From assembly GCA_052437175.1 (NCBI GenBank), contig JBQVOK010000002.1, positions 507,740 to 571,739 of the forward strand: DNA of 64,000 nucleotides, given 5' to 3'. The notes under the pieces are model-generated. The model made no database searches and had not been told where the DNA came from. It worked only from the letters and a program-made list of their open reading frames with translations. The position numbers were made by a program, and so were the translations under genes. The stretch is from JACVCJ01 sp052437175 (GTDB taxonomy: Bacteria > Bacteroidota > Bacteroidia > CAIKAF01). Below, piece by piece: positions 53,001 through 62,635 of this stretch (its first letter is position 1; the number at the start of each line of letters is the position of its first letter).

Positions 53001-53761
53001 ATTACTACGCCAGCGCCTTTAATAATGCGTGTAAAAAACCACATTTCTGGGTGGCCGATAACCTGAACCGCATCACTTCGGCGGCGGCACACACGGGTTT
53101 GTACTCGCTGTCGCTCACGCAGTGGTATACGCGTTCCTTCCCGCTGTCGGGCCTGTATGGTAACCAGCAGACCCCGACCGTACCCTATGTGCTTAACCAG
53201 GACGATCTGCTGCGCGGCTTTTCGCTGAACAGCGGTCAGGCTGCGGCCAAGACCTTTGTGCTGTCGTTCTGGGCCAGACGTTCGAACTATAACGGTTCTG
53301 CCGATCTCGATATTACAGACGTAGGCGCAGACGTAAAGATCGGCAGTACATCGCTGCTGCTGTCTTCCACACCACGCAAGACCAACCTGGTGGAGGGCTG
53401 GCAGAAATTCGAATACCTGTTCTCCGTTCCGGCGGGAGCCAGCGGTAACCTGGACCTGATCCTGAAACCCGTGGCCAGCCAGGGCGGAACAGCGCCGAAC
53501 GCCGTTTATTTTGATGATATCCGCATTCACCCGAACGATGCCCACATGAAATCGTATGTATACAACCGCCTGAACTTCCGTTACATGGCCGAGCTCGACG
53601 AGAACAACTTTGCCACCTTCTACGAATACGACCGCGAAGGCAAACTCGTACGTGTGAAGAAAGAGACCGAACGCGGCGTAATGACCATACAGGAGAACCG
53701 GAATCATGCCTCTAAACGGCAGAATTTACCTTTAGCGCCTATAGGAGGTGGCGGACAATAA
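47051..53761 (+). CDS. Giant SpvB-like/RHS-associated secreted protein without RHS core
   Basis: 2236 residues. N-terminus with a hydrophobic stretch (ISVLLISEIIFQAAAPVLGH, 19-38), then the SpvB/RHS-type entry DPFTGDFSYSIPLMEIGGYP and DQEASWAGLGWNLHTG (94-108), RGLPDDFW. The long middle is beta-rich with carbohydrate-binding-like stretches near 1980-2160 (SLTQWYTRSFPLSG, then FVLSFWARRS). It ends with RHS-like strands ELDENNFATFYEYDREGKLV and ETERGVMTIQE and stops before any RHS core. This is the known first partner of a tandem Bacteroidota pair; the RHS gene follows within about 80 nt. Likely part of a cell-surface or secreted cocoon. Confidence 0.85.
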   Translation: MHSRRTLQKIRESRITRGISVLLISEIIFQAAAPVLGHALTSGPTQPEVEGFQPVGLTEMVDPFTGDFSYSIPLMEIGGYPLNLSYQSGVSMDQEASWAGLGWNLHTGAITRQMRGLPDDFWNDEVVDRANMKPNKTISVNATFDTELFGFEAKPPSGSDKQMPGGKVGLSAGLGLTYNNYTGIDLSLNAGFGLKGNEKLPMNASLNMTSGKDGLTISPNVSYKSGFESRKSAVSGSSTIGIGASINSRRGMTSLGLNGGFTVQKTSEKFSGKDMTRSISGEFGMNNSSSINMGAYTFTPSVERAMETFSFSGRFKINGAFMNQDFGVAVSAYGTVQKLLEQETKVPACGYMYAEKANNNDDVLLDFNREKDNNFSKHHKHLPLTAYTYDIFSIAAQGLTGSFRPHRNEIGYVYNNRKVSPSNSGSLGVELAGGNVIDLGTDFSFNSVTSSSGAWRQENEAISSLPAREQVKNKINEACYFRMMGEKIPEADPAYLNTQIKGNSAIRYNFDHKPAVPKLKVANSFTNSNGGNLSGITNNKRQDGVRVPRNTAVYVLTVAEILSAYPHKRKNISPYAKAHHIAEIIVVTPEGMRYVFGLAAYNTKQVERSFAVGDTRSSSGLATGSEDNKRGKINYNSDACSLDNPYGIDNYYQETETPAYAHTWMLTEILTADYSDLTGNGPSQDDLGAYVSFNYGSIVNGVRVPDVSGYGWRTPSNGVNSATYMQGLRTNKTDDKASVVFGSKDIWYCHSIESKTHKVSFDLADRDDALGVDEHGNLQTTKKLKRINSITYQSVEPGADPIKTVYFDYSYRLCPQTPNSNASGNKGKLTLERVYFTYENSKAGRYNPYEFTYVTTDSQGNAFQYDFNETDRWGAVKPHSKNPNGLYNADYPYAIQDAAYQRDAAAAWSMSSVKLPTGGKIDITYESDDYAWVQDRQTCNMYMIKGFARANTNGTIDASSQDTRVFNPDQSTNDFLLITIPDNAGGSTLSPLEFRTRYLQERNGKIDYGPLKYLYFRFLMNVDKGNQESENEYVSGYAEIDYSDPNKNYGMLDATTAYVKIKRITPTNDQLFRVSPFAYSAWSFSRLYTPEKAYNQPQLDDNDTEKIIKTLASADFTSGLFEMLIGVNKRMGLQGFGSRVDIGSSGSATGSWVRLLDPDGIKYGGGHRVKKIEISDNWQDMAPAEASRKYGQEFSYRSEDGTSSGVAAWEPAMGADENPFKQPVYNDDPALKLVMEERYYVEEPFGESFLPSPGVGYARVEVKDIVYYAGVTSKSTGKTIQEFYTARDFPAIIQYTKIEAVPKRSNPIVSLLSFNSWNYMNASQGYTIEINDMHGKQKRTSMYAEGATEPFAYTHHYYKTYNNGRLNNMFSVLDAQGKETITETGTEYDMVVDFREQETMSYMGSLASNFNYALTTTVPPAPVISISFFPSFKRDHTRFRSVVVTKVIQRYGLLEKTLSFDKGALLETRTVSLDQKTGNTVVQELSNEYKDKYYKTDLPAHWAYTGMAQASDNIMFTFGTSGYNDASNFNRYTGEITSSYLKQYLHPGDEVIRVNPRSGNIDPNSNTNAWHYWVSKHTDGKYYLINYAGAKAIFPNGYPASLEFKVIRSGHRNQQQTPLSSVTSMQSPIRNVSGTKRLVFDQNLNVLATNASQFREQWHTDFLVPQVQTDTTRYNTATINADSLVYILNKALQNGVTLEQGPQQLSTAIMPEFEALFPQCPSLASTFDASALPPYTVSSGVTAPWYIPSGAATGQIFESIGIYLSNETTLGAGMPCTCNDIQLYSLQDNTVFSNSMWNTITSFSIYMGAPMLNTNVPHMILIANTSSGVRFFALRTSCWLMDAFMDYGYTTTYSCLGSGQTVNPYIVGILGNWRAYKNWVFMGDRNNTLTSSDDVLRTDGYLPNYKPFWTFISNKLDTANSGQVYESWTNSNTMTIYSPYGFDLENRNPLNIFSAAVYGFKNMLSVAVASNSMNKETGYDGFEDYYASAFNNACKKPHFWVADNLNRITSAAAHTGLYSLSLTQWYTRSFPLSGLYGNQQTPTVPYVLNQDDLLRGFSLNSGQAAAKTFVLSFWARRSNYNGSADLDITDVGADVKIGSTSLLLSSTPRKTNLVEGWQKFEYLFSVPAGASGNLDLILKPVASQGGTAPNAVYFDDIRIHPNDAHMKSYVYNRLNFRYMAELDENNFATFYEYDREGKLVRVKKETERGVMTIQENRNHASKRQNLPLAPIGGGGQ

Positions 53762-53841
53762 ATGCAGCCGTTATGAGAAAATCCCTGAATACAAGATATA
53801 CGAACCGATCCTGTTCTGAACCCTCAAAAAATACGGGAAAT

Positions 53842-56800
53842 ATGTTCCGGAAAAAAACAATACTGAGATCCCTGCCCGGCGCCGTTCTTTTATGGGCTGC
53901 GGGCCTGTTTAACCTGCAGGCGCAGAATAACCTGGTAGTTACCCAGAGTACGCCCTATGCACTCAAGAACTATACGGATATATATACGCTGAGTACCTTC
54001 GGTGAGAGCAATACCACCATAAGCCAGATACAGGCAGGTACGGCGCCTTATAACGATAAGGACGTGGTAATGGGCATTTCTGCCTATTTTGACCCCTCGG
54101 TGAACAACTGCGTGAGCCTCAGCGGCAATTACCTGAAAGTGGAGGTGACCGTGGGCATACTGTATACCACCCTGATCGGCGGGGTGATCAATACCACCAC
54201 CGATCAGTTCACGCTTACCATCGATAAGCATTATACCCTGGCGGCCTCTTCCGAAACGGAAAGAGCGGTGAAGACCATAGCCAACTGTTACCAGCTCGGG
54301 GCGCTCAGCATCAGCTCGGTAAAAGCCACCCTGCTGGATGGCACCATACTTACCAATACCCAGATCCCGGACAATATCTACCTGCAGGCTGAGCTACGCC
54401 GTAACCGTTATTATAAGCCGGTGGCGGGTTCGCTGGGCACAACCGTTTACTGGGGCGGCACCGTACCCCAGTGGGATACCCAATGCCTGAACAATATGCA
54501 GGTGTATAACGAATTCTCGGTTTCCTGGCTGCCGGTGAGCTGGGCCTCAGAATACGAGATCGAGTGGACATACGTGGATGATTACAGCGCCTCGGACCTT
54601 ACGGCTCCGCAGGCGGCCAGCAACCTTCCCCTCAGCTTTAAGAACAATTCCTCGCGGGTACGCGTACCTTCTTCCCTTACGCATTACGAAATTCCCCTGA
54701 TCTACGCCGGGGGCTGGGTATGTGCCCGTGTACGTGCGGTAACCCGTGGCGGTGCCAACCTGGACCAGGACCTCTTCGGCACCTGGTCTTTCGATCCGAA
54801 CGACCTGGGTACCTACAAAGTATCCGACCTGAACCAGTTTGCCCGTTACCGCATTGGCCTGCATGCCAGCACATCCCTGGTGAATAATGCTAACTCGCAG
54901 TACGGCATTACCTTTTCGGAAGACGGTAAAATTCTGCCCCAGGGCAGTTATGCCGATGGTTCGCTGCGGGTACGCCAGAACAACCTGGCTGCCCTGGTTG
55001 ATCCATTTCCTTCTACCCGCCCGGAAAGCTTTACCCGCAAGACCGGTGTGGTGACCGAAACCTTTTACGATTTTCTTGGTCGTCCGGCTGTTACTTCCCT
55101 GCCCGGCGTTACCGAACCCGGCTTCTGGTACAAACAGAAATACAACCTGAGCGATACCTATACCGGGGATAAGTTCAGCTATAAAGATTTTGACTTCGGC
55201 ACGGCCGTAAGCGGTGTGTGTTATCCGCCTTCCAACGGTATGGCCACCACAAAGGGCGTAAGCAATTACTATTCTGCCGCCAATACCAACCAGACCCTGC
55301 ACCAGAGTTACCTGCCCGATGCCATGAAGTTTCCCTTTACGCGCATTGTGTACGAGGCCGACAATGCCTCACGCCCTAAAGTACAGAGCGGAGTGGGCTA
55401 TGACCACCGCATCGGCAGCGGGCACGAAACAAAATATGTATACGGCAATCCCTCGCAGGAAGAGCTGAACCTGCTGTTCGGCACCGATGCCGGTTATGCC
55501 GGTTATTACCAGAAAAGCCTGATCATCGATGCCAACGGACAAACCAGTATCACCTATACCGACCTGGCCGGCAAGACCATTGCCACGGCACTTTCGGGTA
55601 AATCGCCCACGACCCTGGCCCCGCTGAAGGACGCCTCCGGTAACGAACTGGAAGACGGCGGACTGCCCATTACGGAGAACCTGCTGGGTATTGTGGACGC
55701 CGGACAGAGCCCGCATGGCGATCAGAACCTGGTAAGTGCCGATTCTATGGGCTATACCGTGAACCGGCACCTGCTGGTGAGCAGCCAGAAAGATTACCTG
55801 ATTCAGTACACCCTGCAGGAAACGGATTTCCAGGATAACTGTGTGCCTAATTTCTGTGCCGACTGCGTGTACGACCTGGAAATAGGCCTGATGGACGATT
55901 GCGGGTATTACATCATAGGCAATGCTTCGCATACTGGTCCGCTGAAAATAACATTGGGTGGTACGGTACTGGACAGTGGCCCGGTGCTCGACAGCATCTG
56001 CCAGACCAATACCGGCTACAGCCTTTCCCAGACGGTGAACCTGAAACCGGGCATCTACAACCTGGTGAAAAAGGTGCGCATCAATCAGACCGCTTTAAAT
56101 CACTACGTAGATTACATGATGGCGCACGAGACCTGCTCGCCCGACATCAGTGATTTTTATACCGCGCCCGATCTTTCGGACTGTTTTATCGACTGCGGCA
56201 GCTGTCTTACGGCCCTGGGCACCGAAACGGCTTTTGTAACCCAGTACCAGTCTGAATACGGCTCCACCGAAGCCGCCCGCATGGCCTACCGCAACCTGGC
56301 CGCCCAATGCCAAAGCCTGTGCCCGGAATCTTCGTCCATCGACGAATGCGCCCTGGGTTACGAGATGATGCTCGGCGATATGTCGCCCAAAGGTCAGTAC
56401 GGCGGGTATGAAGCCGGTTCCGCCACGGGTTCGGAACTTTCCATCTACAATTCCCTGAACGTATTGCCAGCCCGTGACCAGGACCAGTTCAGCAATGTAC
56501 TGCCGGGTTCGGGACAGGGCAGCAGTGCTTTTGTATTCGGTACCGCAACGGCCGCCTACTGGCGCAACCCCATGTACTGGAACGAAGTAAGCCAGAGCTG
56601 GGTAAAAGGGTATTACGATGCCAACGGCAACCGTGCCATTGCCCTGCTGCAACCCGGCGGCGCCGGTTACCTGCCCGCCATTGTACCCGGTGTTACCGTG
56701 CAGACCGATGTGAACGGACAGGCCTATGTATATGCCGAACAGCTGCTGAACCTGCAGGATTTTGTAGAGATCTTCTGGCAGCCGTCCTTTGCAAAGTCGC

Positions 56801-59800
56801 TGGTGGTATATCACCCCGAATACTTTAAATACGAATACTGCCGCCACGCTTCGGAACTGCAGCTCAATATCACCGACTCTTCGGGCACGGTTGTACCCGT
56901 AAATACCTACCAGTACGGGCAGGTACTTTCTACCCTCAGCTTTACACAGGCCGCAGCGGCCGCCAACCTGAACATTCCGGTGGCAGGCAGTTACTGCAGT
57001 GCCGACCTGATACAGAAAATGCTGGCCCGCGATCCGTATTTTGCGGCTTCACAGTCTTCGGTCTCCTATGCCGACGACAATCTCTTTGCCCCGAATACGG
57101 GCTTCAGCACCAAAGATATGTTCCATGATGCCCTGTATTACTACCTGCTGGACCCAGGTACGGGCATCAGTTACGATATTGTGGAAACGGCGCACCTGAA
57201 CCTGTACCAGAATGTACCGGCCACGGGCTGCAGCAGCGGAACCTTCACGGGAGTGAGTATTCCGGCTTCGGCCCTCACAGACGCCCTCTGGCAGCAGACG
57301 GTATACCTCTACACCGCGGCCCGGCAAAAGGCCATGGGTACGGCCCAGGATATTTTCCCGGCTATCAGCCGTAAAAACATACACAGCGATTGCATCGGCG
57401 TACAGGAATACGACCTGTGGACCAGTCCCGATGCCCCGCAGATCAACAGCAACCCGGCCAATCCCTGCAATACAGAAGATTACGTGCTGTATGCCGGTGC
57501 CGTACAACGTTTCCCCAGCCAGGAATCTGCCGCCGCACAGGCCGGTTACGAACTGCCCCCGGACCTGAACCAGCTGAACAGTTATGCCAGCCAGGTAACC
57601 CAGCTGGTAACGGGCAAATGCCCCGTACGCATCGACCTGGAGAACCTGCTGAGCCTGCTGGCACAGAACGGCAAACTGGATAACCTGCCGCAGACGGTAG
57701 ACGTAACGAACGGGTACCTGGGCAATGCCCTGCACAGCTACCTGGGCCTTACGGGTACGATAAATGCCACTATCCTGCAAACCGGTTCCGCGCTGGAACT
57801 GATATTGCCGCAAAGCAGCGGGTTCAACTGCACCACGGCGGTTGCCAACCCGGTATTCCCGGCCGGTTATGGCTGGGGAGACGTATACCATGCCGCCGAC
57901 CTGATGCCGGTAACGGGCGGGTACAGCGTAAACCTGTTCATCGATCATCCGGAGACCACTTACGTACAGGCCACGCTTACGAGCTGCCTGCCATTGAACA
58001 CCTGCAGCACGGCCACTACCGCACTTTGTGCACCTACCGCCCTGATGAAGGATATACGCGCCCTGATGAATACCCTGGCCGCCAACGGCGTGCTGTGGGT
58101 CGGCGCCACGCTGAACGGCGCCTACACCGGGTTTATTACCCCGGAAATAAAAAGCCACCTGGATCAGGGCAGCGGTACCACCTACTATTGGGAATACCTG
58201 AACCCGGGCAGCGGACAGTTCAACCTGAAGAGCCAGAACGGAGCCGGTCTGCGCCAGATCACCATTACCATTACGGCCGGCAGCACGGTAAGCAGCGGCA
58301 ACAGTTATGTATTCAACGAAATTATTCCGAACCCCGTAACCAATGCCACACCCACCCAAACGGGCACAGCACGTATGATGGCCGTGCAGAACACGGGCGC
58401 GGGAACTCCGTACTTTACGCCTGCGGGCACCTCCACCTATTACCTGGACATCAGCCTGAGTGGTGTAAACCTTTTACAGAGCGCCTATGCCACCGAATGC
58501 GAGGCCGTGCGCGACCCACGCTGTAATACCGCAGAACACCGCAACCGCGAACGCCTGGAGAACAAGCTGCGCAACGCGCTGAGTGCCGGTCTGGCTGTAG
58601 CCCTGGGCCGCGAAGCCAACTGTTTTACCTGGCCGGCCACATTTGGTAACGGAACGGCGTTCCATTTCAGTTCCATCAGTTCCATAGACACGGTGGCTGC
58701 CGATATGAGCGCCAGCAGCGACGGCATCAGCAGTTATACGGCCAAAGTAAGCGTGACCCTGGGCGCTACACATACATACTTTATACTTACGTACTGCCAG
58801 CCCCTGCGCAGCTGCGAACCCTGCGGAGATATTGTACCGCCGGTGGGTACGCGCGACCAGGCTTTCAGCGCCCCGGAATGGCAGGAGCCCATTACCCTGG
58901 ACCCCGATATCGACTGTTACGAACCGGTAGTGCCCTTCCCTACGGATACCATCGAAGACCCCTGCGTGGCCTACCTGGTAGAACTGGCCAATGAAAATGC
59001 CTATAACGATCTGCAGGCCTACCTGGACAGTCTTCGCAGTGCCCTGCGTGCGGCCTATATACGCAAATGCATGACGCTTTCGGAGACCTTTACGGCCGCG
59101 TATACCGCTGACGAGTATCATTATACACTCTATTACTACGACCGTGCCGGTAACCTGGTGCGTACGGTGCCGCCGGCTGCGGTAAAACCCCTGCTCGCGG
59201 CACAGTCGGCCGCGGTAAATACGGCCCGTTTAGCGGGTACGCGCCTGGCGCCTGACCACAACAGCGGCAGCAATGCCAGCAGCGCCCTGGCTAACCGTTA
59301 CCGCTACAATGCCCTGAACCAGCCGGTGGAACAGCTGAGCCCCGACGGCGGCAAGAGCCTGTTCTATTACGATAACCTGGGCCGGGTAACGTTCTCCCAG
59401 AATGCCAAACAGAGCGCGGTAAGCGCCCGCATGTTCTCCTATACACGTTACGATGCCCAGAGCCGCATCACCGAAGTGGGCGAACTGATCCTGGCTGCGG
59501 GTTATACCCTGCCTTCGCGCCCGGTAACGCACGAAAAAATCTATACAGACCTGATCTTTAACAGCGGCCTCAGCACCTATACCAAGGGGCAGTTCGTACG
59601 TACCTATTACGATGTGGCGGCAGGTACGGGCTTTTACCCGGCTTCGTTCCTCACGCAGAACAACCTGCGTAAGCGGGTGGCCTATACCACCTATGAACCG
59701 GGCAGCGGACTGGCCCCGGCCAGTACCTCGTACCAGAGCGCTACTTTTTACGATTACGATTACCACGGCAACGTAAAGACCATACTGAGCCAGAACAAGG

Positions 59801-62634
59801 ACATACCTGCCACGGACCCGAACAATTTTATGTTCAACTTTAGCTACCAGCGCGTAGATTACCGTTACGATCTGGTAAGCGGCAAGGTACTGGAAGTGAT
59901 GCTGAACAAAGGCCGTGAAGACCAGTACTGGTACCGTTACGGTTACGACGACCAGAACCGTCTGCGTACGGCCCAGAGCAGTGCCGAAGGCTACTGGTAC
60001 GATACGGATGCCGATTACATTTATTACCTGCACGGACCGCTGGCCCGCGTGGAATACGGGCAGAACAACGTACAGGGAGCCGATTACGCCTATACCATAC
60101 ATGGCTGGCTGAAGAGCCTGAACAGCGAAAAGCTGGACCCCACGCTGGACCCGGGTAAGGACGGTTATACCGGTGTTTTTGCCAATACGGCGCGTGATGC
60201 CTATGGCTTTGCGCTGAGCTATTACCAGGGCGATTACACGCGCATCGGTACGGGCGGCAATAACTTCCTGCTGGCGGTACCGGGGGCTTACTACGGCAAC
60301 AGCAACCTGTACAACGGCAATATTGTGGCCATGAACAACACGCTGAAGATCTGGAACAATACGGCCACGGTAGAACCGGTATTACAGGTGTTCGGGTACG
60401 ACCAGCTGAACCGCATAGCGGAGAGCCATGCCTACAAGCAGAACGGTGCGGTAAGCAGTATAGCGGCCTGGAACGCGGGTGCGCCTGCGGGCAACCTGTA
60501 CCGTACAGGGTATACCTACGATGCGAATGGCAATATCAAAAACCTGCAGCGTTACCATGCCACGGCGCAGATCGATAATTTAACCTATAACTACCTCAGC
60601 AACAAAAACCAGCTGGGCTATGTAACAGAAACGATCGGTGCGTCTACGGTGGCGTATGATATCGACAACCAGGGCGCGGGTAACTATACCTACGACAATA
60701 TCGGCAACCTGCTGAGCGATGCTTCGGAGCAGATACAGGAGATAAAATGGAATGTATACGGCAAGGTAACGGAGGTGATCCGTACCAGCGGCAGCGCGCG
60801 CCCGAACCTGAAGTTCAGCTACGATGCAGCGGGGCGACGCATCACCAAAGCAGCAACCTGGAGCGGCAGCACTACCTATACCTTCTACACGCTGGACGCG
60901 CAGGGCAATACGCTGGCCATGTACAGCAAAACGTCCGTAAACAGTGACCTGATCCTGGAAGAGAACCTGCTGTACGGCAGCAGTCGTCTTGGTTTGCACA
61001 GGCGTGACAAAAAACTTAGCTTTGTAGCACAGACGCCAACACCTGTACAAGTGACAAGAGGGAAGAAACGATACGAACTGAGCGACCACCTGGGCAATGT
61101 GCACACGGTGCTAAGCGATCGTAAGAAAACGGAGTGCGTAAGCAATGTGTTCAGCGCGTATGAACCGGAGATCATAAATATGTACGATTACTATCCTTTT
61201 GGTATGCTGATGGAAGAGCGCAGGGGTCAAAAGCCGGAGTGTGCGACCAGTATAAGTGCTGTTACCAAAATAGCGTATATCTATGCGTTTCCGCTGAATG
61301 TAGAAGGATTTACAGCGGTAGGCGATGCTAATAATTCAGTGAGTAATGTGGGTGCAGCCCTTCGTGCAGCCCGAGGGGGAAGAACCTATGCAACATCGTG
61401 GGGTGCTGCACGCAGCGGGCATTACATGGTAAAAGGCGTTCCTTATACATTGTCCTGGAAAATGATGGGCCTCACTTTTGGAGGTACACAGCCTGCGGGC
61501 AGTGTATCTACCGTTGGGAAGACGATACAGGTACGTATAAAGACATCGGGCGGTAGTATTGTATCTACGACCAATGTTACGTTAACGGCGGCTATGGTTT
61601 CGGGCAGTGTATCTTTTACCCCTGCCACTACGGATAATTACATTCTGGAGTTTATTTATGCAGATGTAAGCTGTACCAATGCAGCCTTTGATATCGACGA
61701 TGTACAGATCAGCTATGCTTCACAGCTAACCACGGTGAATTGTGCGAGTACAGGGGAGAAATATCTGTTTGGTCATAACGGGCAGATGAAAGATGATGAA
61801 ATGTACGGCGTGGAAGGGACCTCTTATACCGCCGAATACTGGCAATACGACAGTCGTTTGGGTCGTAGGTGGAATCTGGATCCTAAGTCTAATCCGTCGA
61901 TAAGTGAGTATGCTGCTTTTGCGAATAATCCAATATGGTTTAATGATGTTAAAGGAGATACTTTGGAGGTTGGTACCAGTGCACAAAGCCAAACGGATAT
62001 AAAGAGTATTGTTAAGTCCAAAAACCAAGATTATGTGAAATTTGATAGTAGAAATCAGGTATATCTTGATTTTTCAGGTGTTAGTCCAGAAAAACAAGAA
62101 AATATTTTATATAATGATGAGGGGTTGAATCTATTAAATGACATGATTAGCTCTGATAAGAGAATGCTCTATGAAAGTTCAGAAGTTGCTCTATTACTGA
62201 ATGAAGATTATGAAAAAACAGCAGGATATATGGCGAGGACATCATCTGGGATTATAAACTCATCTAATTTTGGTAAAGATTCCAACGAAGGTTATCAAAC
62301 AAGACCAAGAGGTGGATATGATGGGCAAGTCATAATCCATCCTGACGCTAAGTATTATAAAAATGAAAGTAGCGGAGAAGTGAAATCGGTGTCAAAAAGT
62401 TCAGTTATATTTCATGAACTGGCAGAAAACTATGGACGCACACATTTGGGGCTTGATTATAATGATAAAAATGGCAAACTAGGTGCACATAATTATGCAA
62501 ATGAAAGAGAAAAAAAATGGGGACAAACCACTAATTATAATCATGGAACAGCAAAAACATTACCATTGATGATACCATCTGGTGAAAAATTGCGTCAATT
62601 AAATGAAATAATTAAAAATTATTTAAATAATTAA
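53842..62634 (+). CDS. RHS repeat protein with exchangeable C-terminal toxin tip
   Basis: About 2930 residues from ATG 53842, where a signal peptide begins (FRKKTILRSLPGAVLLWAAG); ATG 53773 is an alternative. N-terminal Bacteroidota RHS-associated region with TFYDFLGRPAVTSLPG, Cys-rich middle, then YD repeats from about residue 1800 (YNALNQPVEQLSPDGG, YDDQNRLRTAQ, YDNIGNLLSD). RHS core about 2405-2706: YELSDHLGNVHTVLSD, YYPFGM, then YDSRLGRRWNLDPKSNP and FNDVKGD. From about nt 61960 GC falls from 57% to 27% in 60-nt samples and the 224-residue tip begins; it carries HELAENYGRTHLG (H2858-E2859) and GAHNYANERE (H2883), a zinc-peptidase-like set. Followed 1 nt later by a candidate immunity gene. 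Confidence 0.87.
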   Translation: MFRKKTILRSLPGAVLLWAAGLFNLQAQNNLVVTQSTPYALKNYTDIYTLSTFGESNTTISQIQAGTAPYNDKDVVMGISAYFDPSVNNCVSLSGNYLKVEVTVGILYTTLIGGVINTTTDQFTLTIDKHYTLAASSETERAVKTIANCYQLGALSISSVKATLLDGTILTNTQIPDNIYLQAELRRNRYYKPVAGSLGTTVYWGGTVPQWDTQCLNNMQVYNEFSVSWLPVSWASEYEIEWTYVDDYSASDLTAPQAASNLPLSFKNNSSRVRVPSSLTHYEIPLIYAGGWVCARVRAVTRGGANLDQDLFGTWSFDPNDLGTYKVSDLNQFARYRIGLHASTSLVNNANSQYGITFSEDGKILPQGSYADGSLRVRQNNLAALVDPFPSTRPESFTRKTGVVTETFYDFLGRPAVTSLPGVTEPGFWYKQKYNLSDTYTGDKFSYKDFDFGTAVSGVCYPPSNGMATTKGVSNYYSAANTNQTLHQSYLPDAMKFPFTRIVYEADNASRPKVQSGVGYDHRIGSGHETKYVYGNPSQEELNLLFGTDAGYAGYYQKSLIIDANGQTSITYTDLAGKTIATALSGKSPTTLAPLKDASGNELEDGGLPITENLLGIVDAGQSPHGDQNLVSADSMGYTVNRHLLVSSQKDYLIQYTLQETDFQDNCVPNFCADCVYDLEIGLMDDCGYYIIGNASHTGPLKITLGGTVLDSGPVLDSICQTNTGYSLSQTVNLKPGIYNLVKKVRINQTALNHYVDYMMAHETCSPDISDFYTAPDLSDCFIDCGSCLTALGTETAFVTQYQSEYGSTEAARMAYRNLAAQCQSLCPESSSIDECALGYEMMLGDMSPKGQYGGYEAGSATGSELSIYNSLNVLPARDQDQFSNVLPGSGQGSSAFVFGTATAAYWRNPMYWNEVSQSWVKGYYDANGNRAIALLQPGGAGYLPAIVPGVTVQTDVNGQAYVYAEQLLNLQDFVEIFWQPSFAKSLVVYHPEYFKYEYCRHASELQLNITDSSGTVVPVNTYQYGQVLSTLSFTQAAAAANLNIPVAGSYCSADLIQKMLARDPYFAASQSSVSYADDNLFAPNTGFSTKDMFHDALYYYLLDPGTGISYDIVETAHLNLYQNVPATGCSSGTFTGVSIPASALTDALWQQTVYLYTAARQKAMGTAQDIFPAISRKNIHSDCIGVQEYDLWTSPDAPQINSNPANPCNTEDYVLYAGAVQRFPSQESAAAQAGYELPPDLNQLNSYASQVTQLVTGKCPVRIDLENLLSLLAQNGKLDNLPQTVDVTNGYLGNALHSYLGLTGTINATILQTGSALELILPQSSGFNCTTAVANPVFPAGYGWGDVYHAADLMPVTGGYSVNLFIDHPETTYVQATLTSCLPLNTCSTATTALCAPTALMKDIRALMNTLAANGVLWVGATLNGAYTGFITPEIKSHLDQGSGTTYYWEYLNPGSGQFNLKSQNGAGLRQITITITAGSTVSSGNSYVFNEIIPNPVTNATPTQTGTARMMAVQNTGAGTPYFTPAGTSTYYLDISLSGVNLLQSAYATECEAVRDPRCNTAEHRNRERLENKLRNALSAGLAVALGREANCFTWPATFGNGTAFHFSSISSIDTVAADMSASSDGISSYTAKVSVTLGATHTYFILTYCQPLRSCEPCGDIVPPVGTRDQAFSAPEWQEPITLDPDIDCYEPVVPFPTDTIEDPCVAYLVELANENAYNDLQAYLDSLRSALRAAYIRKCMTLSETFTAAYTADEYHYTLYYYDRAGNLVRTVPPAAVKPLLAAQSAAVNTARLAGTRLAPDHNSGSNASSALANRYRYNALNQPVEQLSPDGGKSLFYYDNLGRVTFSQNAKQSAVSARMFSYTRYDAQSRITEVGELILAAGYTLPSRPVTHEKIYTDLIFNSGLSTYTKGQFVRTYYDVAAGTGFYPASFLTQNNLRKRVAYTTYEPGSGLAPASTSYQSATFYDYDYHGNVKTILSQNKDIPATDPNNFMFNFSYQRVDYRYDLVSGKVLEVMLNKGREDQYWYRYGYDDQNRLRTAQSSAEGYWYDTDADYIYYLHGPLARVEYGQNNVQGADYAYTIHGWLKSLNSEKLDPTLDPGKDGYTGVFANTARDAYGFALSYYQGDYTRIGTGGNNFLLAVPGAYYGNSNLYNGNIVAMNNTLKIWNNTATVEPVLQVFGYDQLNRIAESHAYKQNGAVSSIAAWNAGAPAGNLYRTGYTYDANGNIKNLQRYHATAQIDNLTYNYLSNKNQLGYVTETIGASTVAYDIDNQGAGNYTYDNIGNLLSDASEQIQEIKWNVYGKVTEVIRTSGSARPNLKFSYDAAGRRITKAATWSGSTTYTFYTLDAQGNTLAMYSKTSVNSDLILEENLLYGSSRLGLHRRDKKLSFVAQTPTPVQVTRGKKRYELSDHLGNVHTVLSDRKKTECVSNVFSAYEPEIINMYDYYPFGMLMEERRGQKPECATSISAVTKIAYIYAFPLNVEGFTAVGDANNSVSNVGAALRAARGGRTYATSWGAARSGHYMVKGVPYTLSWKMMGLTFGGTQPAGSVSTVGKTIQVRIKTSGGSIVSTTNVTLTAAMVSGSVSFTPATTDNYILEFIYADVSCTNAAFDIDDVQISYASQLTTVNCASTGEKYLFGHNGQMKDDEMYGVEGTSYTAEYWQYDSRLGRRWNLDPKSNPSISEYAAFANNPIWFNDVKGDTLEVGTSAQSQTDIKSIVKSKNQDYVKFDSRNQVYLDFSGVSPEKQENILYNDEGLNLLNDMISSDKRMLYESSEVALLLNEDYEKTAGYMARTSSGIINSSNFGKDSNEGYQTRPRGGYDGQVIIHPDAKYYKNESSGEVKSVSKSSVIFHELAENYGRTHLGLDYNDKNGKLGAHNYANEREKKWGQTTNYNHGTAKTLPLMIPSGEKLRQLNEIIKNYLNN

Positions 62635-62635
62635 T

